Of a DNA stretch of 64,000 nt, positions 52,037 to 61,680 are shown in pieces (within the stretch, counting starts at the first letter, position 1; each line of letters starts with the position of its first letter). The stretch covers positions 1-64,000 of the forward strand of contig NZ_FQXE01000009.1 of NCBI RefSeq assembly GCF_900129885.1. Direction: 5' to 3'. The DNA comes from Pollutimonas bauzanensis (GTDB lineage Bacteria > Pseudomonadota > Gammaproteobacteria > Burkholderiales > Burkholderiaceae_B). The notes beneath the pieces are model-generated. The model ran no database searches, had not been told where the DNA came from, and saw only the letters and a program-made list of their open reading frames with translations. The position numbers were made by a program, and so were the translations under genes.

Positions 52037-55000
52037 TCACAACGACACTATATTCACCTCTCCGCCGAACACCTCCCGAACAGTCTCCACCAGATGATCG
52101 TGATGGCTCAGGAAAATGACCTGAGTCCGTTCGGAAAGCGCCGCCAGCGCCAGCAAACCCGCCCTGGCACGCGCATCGTCATAATTGATGAACAAATCAT
52201 CGGCAATAAACGGCAGCGGCGCCGCCTGCTGCAGATGCAGCTCCAGCGCCGCCAGGCGCAAGGCCAGGTACAGCTGATCGCGCGTCCCATCGCTCAGGCC
52301 CGCTATCCCGACTTTCGCGCCATCGCTGCGCAAACCCTCCAGCACCATGGGTTCACGGTCGAAATCGACCGCCAGCCGTTCGAACGAGCCCAAAGTCAGT
52401 TGCGAAAAAATGGCGCCCGCCCTGGCCAGCATAGGACCCTGCTTTTCCTCGCGATACCTGTCTATCGACCAGCGCAGCAGGCGCGCGGCCGTGTGCACCT
52501 TGATATACCGCTCGGCGGCATCGGCCATCCGCGCCAGCGCTTCCTGGCGCTGCGACTCCGCCCTCGCCGCCGCATCCGTGCCGCTTACCGCCTCCAGCCT
52601 GCGCACCGCGTCCGCCAGCTCTACTGCCAGGCGGGTGTGCTCCGCCGCCGCGGCATTGATGTCGGCGTTCAGCGCCTCCAGTTCCGCGGCCAGCTGCGTC
52701 AAGTCGGCGCCTTCGATTTCAGCCTGCAGCTGCTCGCGCGTATAGCCATCGCCGTTCTCAAGCAGCTCCGCATGCGCGCGGCCTATGGCCGCCGCCAGGC
52801 TGCCATGGCGGTCGGACCTGGCTATCGCCTGCCGCAGAGCCTCCTGGTCCTGGACGCCGGCGCGCGCCAGCAAAGGGCGCAGGCTGGCGCTGGCAAGCTG
52901 AATCGACTCGTTCGCCTCGCGCAACTGGGATCGCAGGTGATCGAGTTCCCCGCGCATGCTCGTCGCCTGCTCCAGCGCTTGCCGCGCCGCCGCCAGGCGG
53001 GCGCTCAAATCGCGGCTGGCCTGGGCCGGATCGCCGCTGTCCACGCTGTCCACGCCGTCCGCGCCGTCCGCGCCGGCGCGCAGCGCCTGCGCGAGGCGCC
53101 CGGCCATCGCCTCGAAACCCTGCAGCTCGCCGCGCATCACATCGATATGCTCGACGCGCCGTTGCCTTATCTGCCTCAATTTCTCGGCAATGACTTCCAT
53201 CAGCGCCAGCGCGCCCTGCACTGCGGCTATTTCGCTATCGGCCGGCAAGCCCGCCTTGGCCAGCGCGGCGGCGCTGTCCTGGCGCCAGCGCTCCATGTCG
53301 CCCTGCGCCGCGTCCCTGGCCTGTTGCAAGCCGGTCAACACCGGCCGCGCCTCGATCAACTGGTCCGACAGCGCCGCCCGGCGCACCCTGGACGCTTCCG
53401 CCGCGGCCACATAATCATTGGCCTGCAGGCGCAGGACGGCCATATCGGCATCCTCGTCCGCGGGCAAGCCCGCGGCGAGCAGGGCCTGGCGCAGTTCGGC
53501 CCTGATGGCCTCCTGCCTGGCGGCCAGCCCTTCCTGTTCTTGCCTGGCCGCGGCCAGGCTTTGCGCGGCATCCAGGACCTTGTCCTTCTGCGCCAGCCAG
53601 CCGGAAACCCGCTCCATAGGCATGTCCGGCAGCCCCAGCGCCTGGCACATATCGTTCCAGCGCGCCTCGAATTCCCGCAGCCGGGCTTCATGCGCCCGGC
53701 AGTCCGCCGAGGCCAGCTCGCGCCTTTGCTGCTCCTGTTCCAATTGATGCTGGCGGCTCTGCAGTTCGGCGGCTTCCTGCACATTATCCAGCCGCGCATC
53801 GGCAAGCTCATCGGCCCGGCGCATGCCTTGCTGGAATGCCGGCGCGCCCGCAGCCATGGGCACGGCGCCGCCCGACAGGGCTTGCCATGCGGCATCGCGC
53901 TGCTCGCGGGCCCGCAGGACATCCTCGCTGGTGACCGGGTGGTGCAATTGCTGGTAGTGGCGCAGGGCCAGTTCGCGTTCCTGCACCGACTTGGCCAATT
54001 CGGCATGCCGCTGCCTGGCCGTCTTCAAGTCCGACGCCAGTTCCTGGCGCTGGGTCGCCAGGCCGGCCAGTTCTTGCGGGGAAGGCGGCTGCAAAGCCAT
54101 GAGTTCGGGCACGCCCCGGAACCACGCGCCCAGCCCCGCGGCGGCGCTGTCCAGGTCGGACTGCGCCTTTTCGACCGCTGCGATGGCCTTGCGCATGGCG
54201 GCTTGCGGCTCGCCCAGGGATGCCGCATGTTCCAGCGCGGCGCGCAAGCCCGGACGCAGCTCGATGACCGGCAGTTCCGCCAGCCTGGCCTTGAGGCCGT
54301 CGATTTCAGACTGCCTGCCGCGCATCGCTCTTTCCGATGCCTGCAAGGCCTGGAGCAGGCCGCCGTGCTCGCGCAAAAGCTGTTCAATGTGCCGGCGCAA
54401 GGGCAGCGCGGGCAAGCGCGCCTGCATCGCGGCAAGCGCCGCTGCGGCGGCTGCCTGGGCGTCATCCGCCCCGCCGCCGGCCCCCGGCGACTGGCCGACT
54501 GGCGGCCAGCCCAATTGCATGGCCGCATCGACGGCGTCCTGCCACAAGGACGCCGCCTCGCCCTGGTAGCGCTGGATGTTCTGCGCATGGGCGCCGTATC
54601 GATGCCGCAGGACCTCGAGCGCCTCGATTTCCGTGGCCAGGGCCAGCACATCCTCGTCGATCTCGACGCCGGCCAGCGCGGCTTCCAGCCTCGCCGCTTC
54701 CAGGCCATGGGTAGCCAGCCTTTGCTCCGCCTTGGCCAGCTCGATTTCCGCCGAAGCCAGAACGGCCGCCGCGTCCGCGGGCAGTTCGATGACGGCGCCC
54801 AGCTCCCGCAGCGATTTCTCGTGGCCGATCAGGGCCGTCAGTCCGGGAGCCAGGCGGCGTATTCGTTCCAGCCGGGTGCGTCTGGCCATCAAATGCCCGT
54901 GCCGTTCGCGCTGTTCATGAGCGGCATCCTGCAGGTCCTGCACATGCTTATGCAGCTCGGCCCACTCCCGGGTGCGCACAGTGACCGCCTTCAGGACGGC

Positions 55001-55579
55001 ATTGGCCTCGTCCAGTTGCGCCTGGGCCATGTACCATAGCCTGTCCTTGGATTTTTTCGGCGCCCACAGCTGGGAGGCCTCCGCTTGCAAAGCCTCGTAT
55101 ACCTTGCCCAGGCTGGCCACCCCGGCGGCGGCCTGGAACAGCACTTGCCCGACATCGTCCTGGGCCTTGAGCATGTCGTTGCCGCCCTGCACCAGGCGCG
55201 GATGATCCAGGCCGAACATCTTGTCAAAAAAATCGCCTGTGGCGCCGCCCAGGAAGCCATCCAGCGCCGTATCGGGCAGCGGCGCGCCATCCGGCGCGCG
55301 CAAGGTATTCTTGTTGCCCTTGAAGCGCTGGAAATCCAGCGGGCCGCCGGCATGCTCCAGCGCCGCCCCCAGCCTCAATTCGCTCTTGGGATGCAGGAAA
55401 TCCAGCGGCGTGCGGGGATGAAAGCCGAACAGCAGGTCGAAGAACGCCTGCCTCAAGGTCGACTTGCCCGCTTCGTTGGGACCCACGATCATGTGGAAAT
55501 CGCGGCGCGCCGCCGGAAATTCAATGCGGCGGTCGGTGAACTTGCCGTAGCGGGCAAGGTCCAGGCGCTTGAAACGCAT
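52037..55579 (-). CDS. yhaN: YhaN-like AAA-family ATPase (Rad50/SbcC-type)
   Basis: The 1180-residue protein has the N-terminal P-loop GPNEAGKST (33-41), a very long coiled-coil central region rich in Ala, Gln, Leu and Arg (about 170-1000), and a C-terminal ABC signature region (LSDGTRDQLYLALRLAALEL and PFIADDLFINYDDARA). It is an SMC-like ATPase. The typical zinc-hook CxxC in the coiled coil is not evident to me. With the YhaO-like protein upstream it should form an Mre11/Rad50-type DNA-end processing complex. ATG 55579 is five bases after the YhaO stop. Confidence 0.85.
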   Translation of the reverse strand: MRFKRLDLARYGKFTDRRIEFPAARRDFHMIVGPNEAGKSTLRQAFFDLLFGFHPRTPLDFLHPKSELRLGAALEHAGGPLDFQRFKGNKNTLRAPDGAPLPDTALDGFLGGATGDFFDKMFGLDHPRLVQGGNDMLKAQDDVGQVLFQAAAGVASLGKVYEALQAEASQLWAPKKSKDRLWYMAQAQLDEANAVLKAVTVRTREWAELHKHVQDLQDAAHEQRERHGHLMARRTRLERIRRLAPGLTALIGHEKSLRELGAVIELPADAAAVLASAEIELAKAEQRLATHGLEAARLEAALAGVEIDEDVLALATEIEALEVLRHRYGAHAQNIQRYQGEAASLWQDAVDAAMQLGWPPVGQSPGAGGGADDAQAAAAAALAAMQARLPALPLRRHIEQLLREHGGLLQALQASERAMRGRQSEIDGLKARLAELPVIELRPGLRAALEHAASLGEPQAAMRKAIAAVEKAQSDLDSAAAGLGAWFRGVPELMALQPPSPQELAGLATQRQELASDLKTARQRHAELAKSVQERELALRHYQQLHHPVTSEDVLRAREQRDAAWQALSGGAVPMAAGAPAFQQGMRRADELADARLDNVQEAAELQSRQHQLEQEQQRRELASADCRAHEARLREFEARWNDMCQALGLPDMPMERVSGWLAQKDKVLDAAQSLAAARQEQEGLAARQEAIRAELRQALLAAGLPADEDADMAVLRLQANDYVAAAEASRVRRAALSDQLIEARPVLTGLQQARDAAQGDMERWRQDSAAALAKAGLPADSEIAAVQGALALMEVIAEKLRQIRQRRVEHIDVMRGELQGFEAMAGRLAQALRAGADGADGVDSVDSGDPAQASRDLSARLAAARQALEQATSMRGELDHLRSQLREANESIQLASASLRPLLARAGVQDQEALRQAIARSDRHGSLAAAIGRAHAELLENGDGYTREQLQAEIEGADLTQLAAELEALNADINAAAAEHTRLAVELADAVRRLEAVSGTDAAARAESQRQEALARMADAAERYIKVHTAARLLRWSIDRYREEKQGPMLARAGAIFSQLTLGSFERLAVDFDREPMVLEGLRSDGAKVGIAGLSDGTRDQLYLALRLAALELHLQQAAPLPFIADDLFINYDDARARAGLLALAALSERTQVIFLSHHDHLVETVREVFGGEVNIVSL

Positions 55580-55583
55580 ATTG

Positions 55584-56840
55584 CTACTCCACCTTGGCCA
55601 GATGGGCGACAAGCGACGGCCGGATTTCCCGCAGCAGCGCCGCCAGGTCGCCATTCTTGATGTCGGCGAAATAGGGTATGGCGGACTTCAGCTCAGGCGG
55701 GGCCTTGTCGACCAGGCCGGACAACTCGCCGCGCAAGCCATCCAGGAATTCCTGGTCGGTCCCGGCGCTTTCCAGCAGGTCCTGCAAGTCGGCCAGCGCA
55801 TCGGCCCGCTCGCGCAGCGCCTGGCCGTCATCGAGCGCCTGAGTTTCCAGCCTTACCTTTTCCAGCCAGAGCCTGTCGTTGCCCAGCGCCGCGATGGCCG
55901 CCAGGACTTCCAGGCGCAACTGCGCCTCCATGCCGAAGAGCTCGCCGTGCGCCGCCGTCTGGCCGCTCACCACCACCCGCAGCGCCAATGGCATATGCGC
56001 CGGGCCGGCTTCGAGCAGGCTTTCCAGCGCATTGCCTATGGCCCTCGCCGCCTCGGCGAAAGACTGGCACCCGGACACATCCACGCCCAGGCGATGCCAG
56101 CGCAGGACGTCCACATGAACCCGTTCCACTTCCATGGCGCCCGCGGCATTGCAATGGACCAGCACGGCGCCGCGCGGCCCGGTCTCGCGAATGTGGCGGC
56201 CCTGCAGATTGCCCGGAAAGACCACCACCGCATCGCCGCGCCAGATGCAGTATTCGTGCACATGCCCCAGCGCCCAGTATTGATAGCCCTTGGCATGCAA
56301 TTGCGCCAGGCTGCATGGCGCATAGTTGGCATGCGCCGCATTGCCCTCCAGGGCGGTATGCAGCACGCCGATGTTGATCATCCCCGCGATCGGTTCGGGA
56401 TAGCCCGCCGCCAGGTTTTCGACGGTGGCCGCATCCTTGAAGCTGCGGCCATGCAGCGCCACGCCCAGATGATCGAGGCGGAAGGTGCTGGGCTTGCGGC
56501 TGTCGAACACGAAGACATTCTCGGGCAGCAGCAGCTTCCTGGTCATTTCGTTTTCGGCGTCGTGATTGCCGTAAAGCAGATACACGGGAATTCCCGCCTT
56601 CCTCAGGCGCCCCATTTCCTTGGCGAAATAAAGCCCGGTGTTGTAGTCCTTCCAGTCGCCGTCATACAGGTCGCCGGCGATCACCATGAAATCCACGCGC
56701 TCTTCGATGGCGAGGTTGACCAGATTGGTGAAGGCGTCGCGCGTGGCGGTGCGCAGCATTTCGACGGGCGCATCGGCATAGGCGCTCAAGCCGGTCAATG
56801 GACTATCCAGATGGATATCCGCGGCATGGATGAATCTCAC
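55584..56840 (-). CDS. yhaO: YhaO-like DNA repair metallophosphoesterase (Mre11/SbcD-type)
   Basis: The 418-residue nuclease subunit has the calcineurin-type motifs IHAADIHLDSP, VIAGDLYDGDW, YGNHDAENE and ALGHVHEYC. The GTG at 56840 begins VRFIHAADIH, with GGA upstream. It forms the nuclease partner of the downstream YhaN. The pair is related to SbcCD and helps repair or process double-strand breaks. Confidence 0.88.
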   Translation of the reverse strand: MRFIHAADIHLDSPLTGLSAYADAPVEMLRTATRDAFTNLVNLAIEERVDFMVIAGDLYDGDWKDYNTGLYFAKEMGRLRKAGIPVYLLYGNHDAENEMTRKLLLPENVFVFDSRKPSTFRLDHLGVALHGRSFKDAATVENLAAGYPEPIAGMINIGVLHTALEGNAAHANYAPCSLAQLHAKGYQYWALGHVHEYCIWRGDAVVVFPGNLQGRHIRETGPRGAVLVHCNAAGAMEVERVHVDVLRWHRLGVDVSGCQSFAEAARAIGNALESLLEAGPAHMPLALRVVVSGQTAAHGELFGMEAQLRLEVLAAIAALGNDRLWLEKVRLETQALDDGQALRERADALADLQDLLESAGTDQEFLDGLRGELSGLVDKAPPELKSAIPYFADIKNGDLAALLREIRPSLVAHLAKVE

Positions 56841-57029
56841 GTAATTTTTCCTTCTGCGAACTGACCAGGCAAACCTTATCACGGCGGCCTGCCATGAGGC
56901 TCGATTCCCTGTTGTCACTTAGCTGTAATGTTGCGCTGCAATAATCTTCCTGTACAGCGACGGCCCGGCGCCTCGCTTCGAGCAGGCCCGGGCCCATGAT
57001 ATGAATATAGATGTAGATGGGTGCAGCCT

Positions 57030-58730
57030 ATGGCAAATTTCTTTACTCTGAAAAAGAGCTTCATTTTTTTCCTGGCCACCCTGGCCCTGCTGTCGCTATT
57101 GGTTTTGAGCGCCCTGTACAACATGGCGGCCAGCGCCGACCATCTGAAAAACATCGAAGCATTGCGCTATGCGGCTACCGGGCTGGCCAACGACTACAAA
57201 AGCCTGACCCAGGCGATGACGCGCGACGCAATGGCGTTCGTAGCCACCGAGCAGCCGGAATTCCAGGAGAGCTACCTGCATCATACCGCCGTCCTGCATG
57301 GCCGCGCGCCCGACGGCCATGGCTTGCAGCAGGCCATGATAGAGCGCTTCCGGCAGGCCGGCTTCACCGCCGACGAAATGGCCAGGCTGGAATCGGCCCA
57401 TGCCCAGGGCATAGAACTGGCCAAGACCGAGGTAGAAGCCATCAGCACCGCCAGCGGCCAGTTTGACGACGGGCAAGGCGGCATCAAGGTCGCGCTGCCC
57501 AACGCCCTGATGGCCAAGGTCATGATTTTCGGCCAGCAATACACGGAAGCGGCCTCGGCCATCGCCCAAGCCATAGACGAATTCGATACCATGCAGGCGA
57601 CGCGCTACGCGCAGGAAGTGAGCCGGGCGAGCGACGCCAGCAAACTGGCCTACCGGATCGCGGTATCGGCGCTCACCGCCCTGCTGCTCTGCAGCGCCCT
57701 GGCGCTATGGGCGCTATACCAGGCCATCAAACGGCCGCTGGACCAGGGCGTGCGGCTCGCCGAGCGGCTGGCCGCGGGGGATCTGAGCGCGCGCGTGAGC
57801 CTGACGCGCCGCGACGAATTGGGCAAATTGCTGCAAGCCCTGAACGGCATCGGCATTGGCCTGCACCAGGCGGTGCAGGATGTGCGCGGCCGCGCCTTGC
57901 ATATCGCGGCCGCCTCGCATGATATTTCCGGCGGCAACCAGGACCTGTCCCGGCGCACCGATGAACAAGCCGCCAACCTGCAGGAGACCGCCGCGGCCAT
58001 GGGGGAATTGAACGCCGCCGTCGCGCACAACGCCGACCACGTCGAACAGGCCAAGCGGCTCGTCACGCATACCGCCTCGTGCGCGGCCCAGGGCAGCCTG
58101 ACGGCGCAGGGCGCCATGGACATCATGCGGGAAATCCGCCAGAGCTCGCGCCAGGTGGCCGACATTACCGGCCTTATCAACAGCATTGCCTTCCATACGA
58201 ATATCCTCGCGCTGAACGCGGCGGTCGAAGCGGCGCGGGCCGGCCCGCAAGGCAAGGGTTTCGCCGTCGTGGCGGCCGAAGTGCGCAGCCTGGCCCTGCG
58301 CTCGGCGCAGGCAGCCAAGGAAATTGAAGAACTGATCGGACAGTCCGCGGCGCGAATGGACGCCGGCGCCACGCTGGTCGACAAAGCGGGCGGCGCCATG
58401 AAGGAAATCGCGCAATCGATGCAGCAGGTGCAAGGCATCATGGGCGGGATCGCGGATGCGTCGCGCGAGCAAGCCGGGGGCATTGGGCAGATTACGCTGG
58501 CGGTCAGCCATCTGGACACCATAACCCGGCAAAACGCGGCCCAGGTCCAGGAGGCGGCCCAGGCCACGCTGCTGCAGCGCGAGCAGGCCGATGGCCTGGC
58601 CGCCACCATTGCGCGATTCACGCTGGAGGAGGCCGGCGCCATGACAAGCAGCCAGCCCCAAGCCCGCAATACCCGGTACAAAGCCCGCATCGGCCTGCAT
58701 GCCTACGGCGCCAGCCCGAGTCAGGGCTAG
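57030..58730 (+). CDS. Methyl-accepting chemotaxis protein
   Basis: The 566-residue receptor has TM1 (about 8-30), a periplasmic ligand-binding domain (about 35-205), TM2 (about 206-228), HAMP (about 230-285) and a signalling domain with the tip INSIAFHTNILALNAAVEAA. Ligand unknown. ATG 57030 is favoured over GTG 57021, as the TM1 begins soon after. It is divergent from the YhaO gene. The stop overlaps the GntR stop as CTAG. Confidence 0.9.
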   Translation: MANFFTLKKSFIFFLATLALLSLLVLSALYNMAASADHLKNIEALRYAATGLANDYKSLTQAMTRDAMAFVATEQPEFQESYLHHTAVLHGRAPDGHGLQQAMIERFRQAGFTADEMARLESAHAQGIELAKTEVEAISTASGQFDDGQGGIKVALPNALMAKVMIFGQQYTEAASAIAQAIDEFDTMQATRYAQEVSRASDASKLAYRIAVSALTALLLCSALALWALYQAIKRPLDQGVRLAERLAAGDLSARVSLTRRDELGKLLQALNGIGIGLHQAVQDVRGRALHIAAASHDISGGNQDLSRRTDEQAANLQETAAAMGELNAAVAHNADHVEQAKRLVTHTASCAAQGSLTAQGAMDIMREIRQSSRQVADITGLINSIAFHTNILALNAAVEAARAGPQGKGFAVVAAEVRSLALRSAQAAKEIEELIGQSAARMDAGATLVDKAGGAMKEIAQSMQQVQGIMGGIADASREQAGGIGQITLAVSHLDTITRQNAAQVQEAAQATLLQREQADGLAATIARFTLEEAGAMTSSQPQARNTRYKARIGLHAYGASPSQG

Positions 58731-59518
58731 CCGGCTTTCTTGCGCAGCGCCAGCGCATGCGGCGCGCCGGCCTTCACCGCGGCGCCGCCCGCGCCTGCGG
58801 AAGGCCTTGCGCGCTTTTTCCCGGCGACAAGGCTGGACATCAGCCGTTTGTACGAAACCCCCATGTGGCGCTGCATCGCGGCCCGCGCCAACTCCGGATT
58901 CTTGCTGCGCAAAGCCTGCAGGATTTCACGATGCTCGCCTATCGCATCCTGCCATACATCGTTGGTCTCGAAATGGCTGTGCAATTGGTCGAACAAAGGC
59001 CCCAGGCGAAAGTCGAACAAACGCTTGACCACGTCCACCAGAACGCTGTTGCCGGTGGCTTCCGCCACGCGCACATGGAAGAGGCGATCGGCCTCCAGCG
59101 GCTTTATGCCGGCTCGCGCGTCCGCCTCCATCATGTCTATCGCTTGCGCTATCGCGTCGTACTGGGGCTTGCGCGCATGCTTGGCGGCGGTTGCCGCGAC
59201 TTCGCCTTCCAGCAGGATGCGCGCGCGTATCAATTCCAGCGGCCCTTCTTCGCCGGAAAGGTCCAGCCCCGCCCTGGATGGCGGCGGCGGCTCGCAAATA
59301 TAAATGCCCGACCCCATGCGCACCTCGATATACCCTTGCACCTCCAGCGCGATGAGCGCCTCGCGCAACGATGGCCGGCTGACGCCCAGTTGCACGGCCA
59401 GGTCGCGTTCGGAGGGCAGGCGCGAGCCCACGGGGAATTCGCCAGCCAGGATCAGCGTGCGCAATTGGTCACTTATCTGCCGATAAAGGCGCTGTGGCTC
59501 GATGACCTTGATAGGCAT
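58727..59518 (-). CDS. FadR-type GntR regulator with FCD domain
   Basis: The 263-residue protein has an N-terminal winged helix (about 8-75: QISDQLRTLILAGEFPVGSRLPSERDLAVQLGVSRPSLREALIALE) and an FCD ligand domain (about 90-230: DRLFHVRVAEATGN, IGEHREILQALRSKN, MQRHMGVS). FCD domains bind small acids through a metal. The palindromes TGGTNNNACCA-like at 61565 and 61409 fit FadR-subfamily operators. Likely represses the flanking catabolic genes until a sugar acid is present. Tail of about 35 basic residues. Confidence 0.87.
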   Translation of the reverse strand: MPIKVIEPQRLYRQISDQLRTLILAGEFPVGSRLPSERDLAVQLGVSRPSLREALIALEVQGYIEVRMGSGIYICEPPPPSRAGLDLSGEEGPLELIRARILLEGEVAATAAKHARKPQYDAIAQAIDMMEADARAGIKPLEADRLFHVRVAEATGNSVLVDVVKRLFDFRLGPLFDQLHSHFETNDVWQDAIGEHREILQALRSKNPELARAAMQRHMGVSYKRLMSSLVAGKKRARPSAGAGGAAVKAGAPHALALRKKAG

Positions 59519-59560
59519 GATGGGAATACACCGCTGATAGGTTTCTGCAATGGCCTACAT

Positions 59561-60622
59561 TTAACCATCGATTGCCCGGGGAAAGGCAACGCCGTAGCGT
59601 TGCGCGCATTCCTCGAGCATGGGCGGGATGGTCGGATGCAGGGCGATGCCCAGACGCATTTGCTCTTGTTTGCTGGCAATGCCGCGATCACCGGGCATGC
59701 GCACCGCGCTGGAGCCGGGACGCGGCGGATTGTTCCTGCAGGCATCGGCGATCCAGTCGGTCTGGCGCATGAACTCATCGGCCCCGGCAAAGGCGGCGGG
59801 ATCGTAAAGCGTCATGAAGACCGTGGCGCCCCAGCCCAATGGCGGGTCGGCGCGGCCATGGCCGGCCAGGCCGCCCGTCAGGGCCTCCACGATGAGCGCC
59901 AGCCCGAACCCTTTGTGCCCCGACTGCAGGCCGCCCAGAGGCATGATGGTGCCCGGCGGATCGGTGGCCAACACGGCGGGGTCGCGGCTGGGCCGGCCGT
60001 CCGCGTCCAGCATGCATTCGTGGCCGAACTGCCCGCCCTCCTTGTGCAGGCGCGAACTCATGCCATTGGTGACGATGGAGGACGAGATGTCGACCAGGAA
60101 TGGCGTGCCGGACGTGGGAATGCCGGCGGCGATGGGGTCGGGGGTGAACGTGGCGCGCGTTCCGCCATGCGGCGCGACGCTGGCCACGGCGGGGTCCGAA
60201 CTGGCCAGCACCAGCATCAGGCCCTGCTCGGTCGCCCGCAGCAAATACGCCGCCAGGCAGGCGATATGGTGGCTGCGGCGTATGACCAGCGTGGCGCTGC
60301 CGTATTGGCGCGCGCGCGGCGCAAGGGCGTCCAGGCCCTGGCGCACCAGCCATGGCCCCGGCAGGCGGCGGCCGTCCCACAATAGCGCGGCCCCCCTATC
60401 GGACAAGGACTGCGCCGAGCCCGACAGCGCCATGGCGCCGTTTTCGATTTCCTTTATGTATGGCGCCAGCAAGGCCAGGCCATGGGTGTCGTGGCCGAGC
60501 AGGTCGCCCTCGACCAGCGTTTCCGCCACAACCGCCGCCAGGGCGGCTTCCATGCCGGCGGCCGACAGGATTTCCGTGGCGCAGCGATTCAGTTCCGCTG
60601 CCGAATATCGATGCGTAGTCAT
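59561..60622 (-). CDS. Ldh-family (malate/L-lactate/ureidoglycolate) oxidoreductase
   Basis: The 353-residue NAD(P)-dependent type-2 malate/lactate dehydrogenase fold has GHDTHGLALLAPYI, IRRSHHIACLAAYLL with a candidate catalytic His, and GLQSGHKGFGLALIVEALTGGL. The family reduces 2-oxoacids, often sugar-derived. Start ATG 60622 overlaps the SDR stop as TGATG. The exact substrate cannot be read; the locus suggests a sugar acid. Confidence 0.88.
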   Translation of the reverse strand: MTTHRYSAAELNRCATEILSAAGMEAALAAVVAETLVEGDLLGHDTHGLALLAPYIKEIENGAMALSGSAQSLSDRGAALLWDGRRLPGPWLVRQGLDALAPRARQYGSATLVIRRSHHIACLAAYLLRATEQGLMLVLASSDPAVASVAPHGGTRATFTPDPIAAGIPTSGTPFLVDISSSIVTNGMSSRLHKEGGQFGHECMLDADGRPSRDPAVLATDPPGTIMPLGGLQSGHKGFGLALIVEALTGGLAGHGRADPPLGWGATVFMTLYDPAAFAGADEFMRQTDWIADACRNNPPRPGSSAVRMPGDRGIASKQEQMRLGIALHPTIPPMLEECAQRYGVAFPRAIDG

Positions 60623-61380
60623 CAGTAGGTCGCCCGTCCGCCGGAAACATCGAATACCGCTCCGGTGGAAAAAGAGCATTCCTCCGAGCAAAGCCAGGCG
60701 ACCACTGCGGCGATCTCTTCCGGCGCGCCGAAACGGCCCATGGGGATCTTGGACAACATGAAATCGATATGCTGCTGCGTCATTTGCGCAAAAATGCCTG
60801 TGCGCACCGCGGCGGGCGTAATGCAATTGACGCCGATACCGCTGTTCGCCAGCTCTTTGCCCAGGGATTTGGTCAGGGCGATGACGCCCGCCTTGGAAGC
60901 GCTGTACGCCGAGGCGTTCGGATTGCCTTCCTTGCCCGCGATCGATGCAATATTGACAATCCGCCCGTAGCCTTTTTCGCGCATGTGCGGAACGACAGCG
61001 CGGCAGCACAGGAAAGGCCCGCGCAGATTGACGCTCATGACCGCGTCCCAGTCGGCCACCGGGTAATCCCACACCGTTGTATTGGGTCCGGTAATGCCCG
61101 CGCTGTTCACCAGGATGTCCATGGGGCCGCCGGCCCGCAGGCTGGCTTCCACGGCCGCATTGACCGAATCTTCCTGGCTGACATCGACACTGACGGCATG
61201 CGGCTTGTTTGCGCCGAACGACGCCAGCGCTTCTTCCAGCATGGCGGAATCCCGGTCCCACAGGGTGACGGCCGCGCCGCCCTCGGCCAGGCGATGCGCG
61301 ATGGCCAGGCCTATGCCCGCCGCCCCGCCCGTGACCACGGCGTGCCGTCCTGAAAATTCGTAATGATTGCGTTGCGCCAC
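60622..61380 (-). CDS. SDR-family NAD(P)-dependent oxidoreductase
   Basis: The 252-residue classical SDR has the Rossmann motif VVTGGAAGIGLAIA, NSAG at the NNAG position, the catalytic Ser in NIASIAG and YxxxK in YSASKAGVIALTKS. GTG 61380 has GAGGAG upstream and begins MAQRNHYEFSGRHAV. It likely oxidises a hydroxy group of a sugar acid. Followed by the Ldh-family gene with a one-base overlap. Confidence 0.9.
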   Translation of the reverse strand: MAQRNHYEFSGRHAVVTGGAAGIGLAIAHRLAEGGAAVTLWDRDSAMLEEALASFGANKPHAVSVDVSQEDSVNAAVEASLRAGGPMDILVNSAGITGPNTTVWDYPVADWDAVMSVNLRGPFLCCRAVVPHMREKGYGRIVNIASIAGKEGNPNASAYSASKAGVIALTKSLGKELANSGIGVNCITPAAVRTGIFAQMTQQHIDFMLSKIPMGRFGAPEEIAAVVAWLCSEECSFSTGAVFDVSGGRATY

Positions 61381-61680
61381 CTGTTTTTCTCCTCGGTTTA
61401 TAGGTATTTGGTAAATTGGCCTTACCAGTAGCCGTAGGTTTCCATAGCCCCATAATCTTGTCAAGATAAAAACCCGCGGCGCAGCTTATCGGCCCGCGCC
61501 GCCTGGCCCTCATGGCGGCGCCCGCCCCCCTTCGGCAACGCGGGTAATTCCTTAGATCGGAGATTGGTATTACCACTTTACCTGTCCCGGCTTGTGTAAT
61601 AGACTGCGCTGAGAACAGCCCTTCCCATGCGATAACAAGAACCATATCCGCATGGCGCCAACCACACAGGAAAAAACACA
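61381..61680. promoter_or_regulatory. Divergent promoter region with two FadR-type operator-like palindromes
   Basis: 300 bases between SDR and the UxaA-type gene. TGGTATTACCA (61565-61575) is a perfect 11-base palindrome that fits the TGGTNNNACCA pattern of FadR-subfamily GntR proteins such as PdhR and GlcC. TGGTAA-N7-TTACCA (61409-61427) is a second site near the SDR start. No other gene is visible. Confidence 0.7.
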
